NCBI GenBank assembly: GCA_964639205.1
Contig: CAZXCG010000046.1
Span: 1 to 5,953 of the forward strand
Reading direction: 5' to 3'
DNA from: CAZXCG01 sp964639205
GTDB taxonomy: Bacteria > Bacillota > Clostridia > Oscillospirales > Acutalibacteraceae
DNA: 5,953 nucleotides
Shown here in pieces: positions 5,899 through 5,953 of the stretch (position 1 is the stretch's first letter; every line of letters starts with the position of its first letter). The notes under the pieces were generated by a model that was given only the letters and a program-made list of their open reading frames with translations, did no database searches and had not been told where the DNA came from. The position numbers and the translations under genes were made by a program.

Positions 5899-5953
5899 AT
5901 AACTTAGGCAAAGATGTCCCCCGCCTCTAAGGCGGCGGGTTCCGTTTTCGGAA
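5899..5953 (-). repeat. GC-rich hairpin repeat, copy 3, in the coaBC leader
   Basis: Read on the minus strand, the element starts at the window edge with a TTCCG/CGGAA stem around AAAA. ACCC and the CCGCC-TTAGA-GGCGG hairpin follow, then GGGACATCTTTGCCTAAGTTAT. Positions 5899-5936 match copy 1 (3394-3430) in inverted orientation, 36 of 38 aligned positions. The element lies 15 bp upstream of the coaBC ribosome site, so it would probably be in the coaBC leader or promoter region. No clear -35/-10 pair is visible between it and the gene. Confidence 0.85.

Noticed and set aside
3394..5953. Insertion sequence or transposon with terminal inverted repeats
   Set aside because: No transposase or recombinase is present, the segment carries core CoA genes, and no target duplication can be seen because both outer flanks are missing.

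Overview
The window looks like a fragment of a draft or metagenome-assembled genome of an anaerobic low-to-moderate-GC Firmicute, probably a Clostridia member. This is inferred from purine-rich Shine-Dalgarno sites, a sigma-A-like promoter, a type III (CoaX) pantothenate kinase, a fused CoaBC and the protein family types. A run of exactly 100 N (3294-3393) is a scaffold gap of unknown true length. All recognised genes lie on the minus strand and are read here from right to left.

Right block (3394-5953): coaBC (4662-5873) and coaX (3903-4661) abut with no spacer and encode three consecutive or nearby steps of coenzyme A synthesis: pantothenate phosphorylation, coupling to cysteine, and decarboxylation to 4'-phosphopantetheine. 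A 46-residue single-pass membrane peptide (3656-3796) follows 106 bp downstream. A weak terminator-like hairpin comes after it, then a good sigma-A promoter (3535-3563) facing left.

Left block (1-3293): a 657-residue membrane-anchored UDP-sugar 4,6-dehydratase of the PglF/WbpM/CapD type (1217-3190) and, 140 bp downstream, a DegT/DnrJ/EryC1/StrS sugar aminotransferase cut off by the window edge (1-1076). Together they would turn a UDP-HexNAc, most likely UDP-GlcNAc, into a UDP-4-amino-4,6-dideoxy sugar. These are the first two steps of bacillosamine-type synthesis for surface glycan or glycoprotein.

Between and beside the blocks is a family of short GC-rich hairpin repeats. A well-conserved pair, 36 of 38 positions alike, lies in inverted orientation at 3394-3430 (touching the N gap) and 5899-5936 (touching the window end). 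Degenerate relatives are at 3475-3504 and perhaps 3222-3242. The repeats, the promoter and the leader hairpins are the least explained part of the window. I see no convincing new multi-gene system: the genes are known families, and the open questions concern the repeats, the leader of the dehydratase gene, a G9 tract before its ribosome site, and the small membrane peptide.
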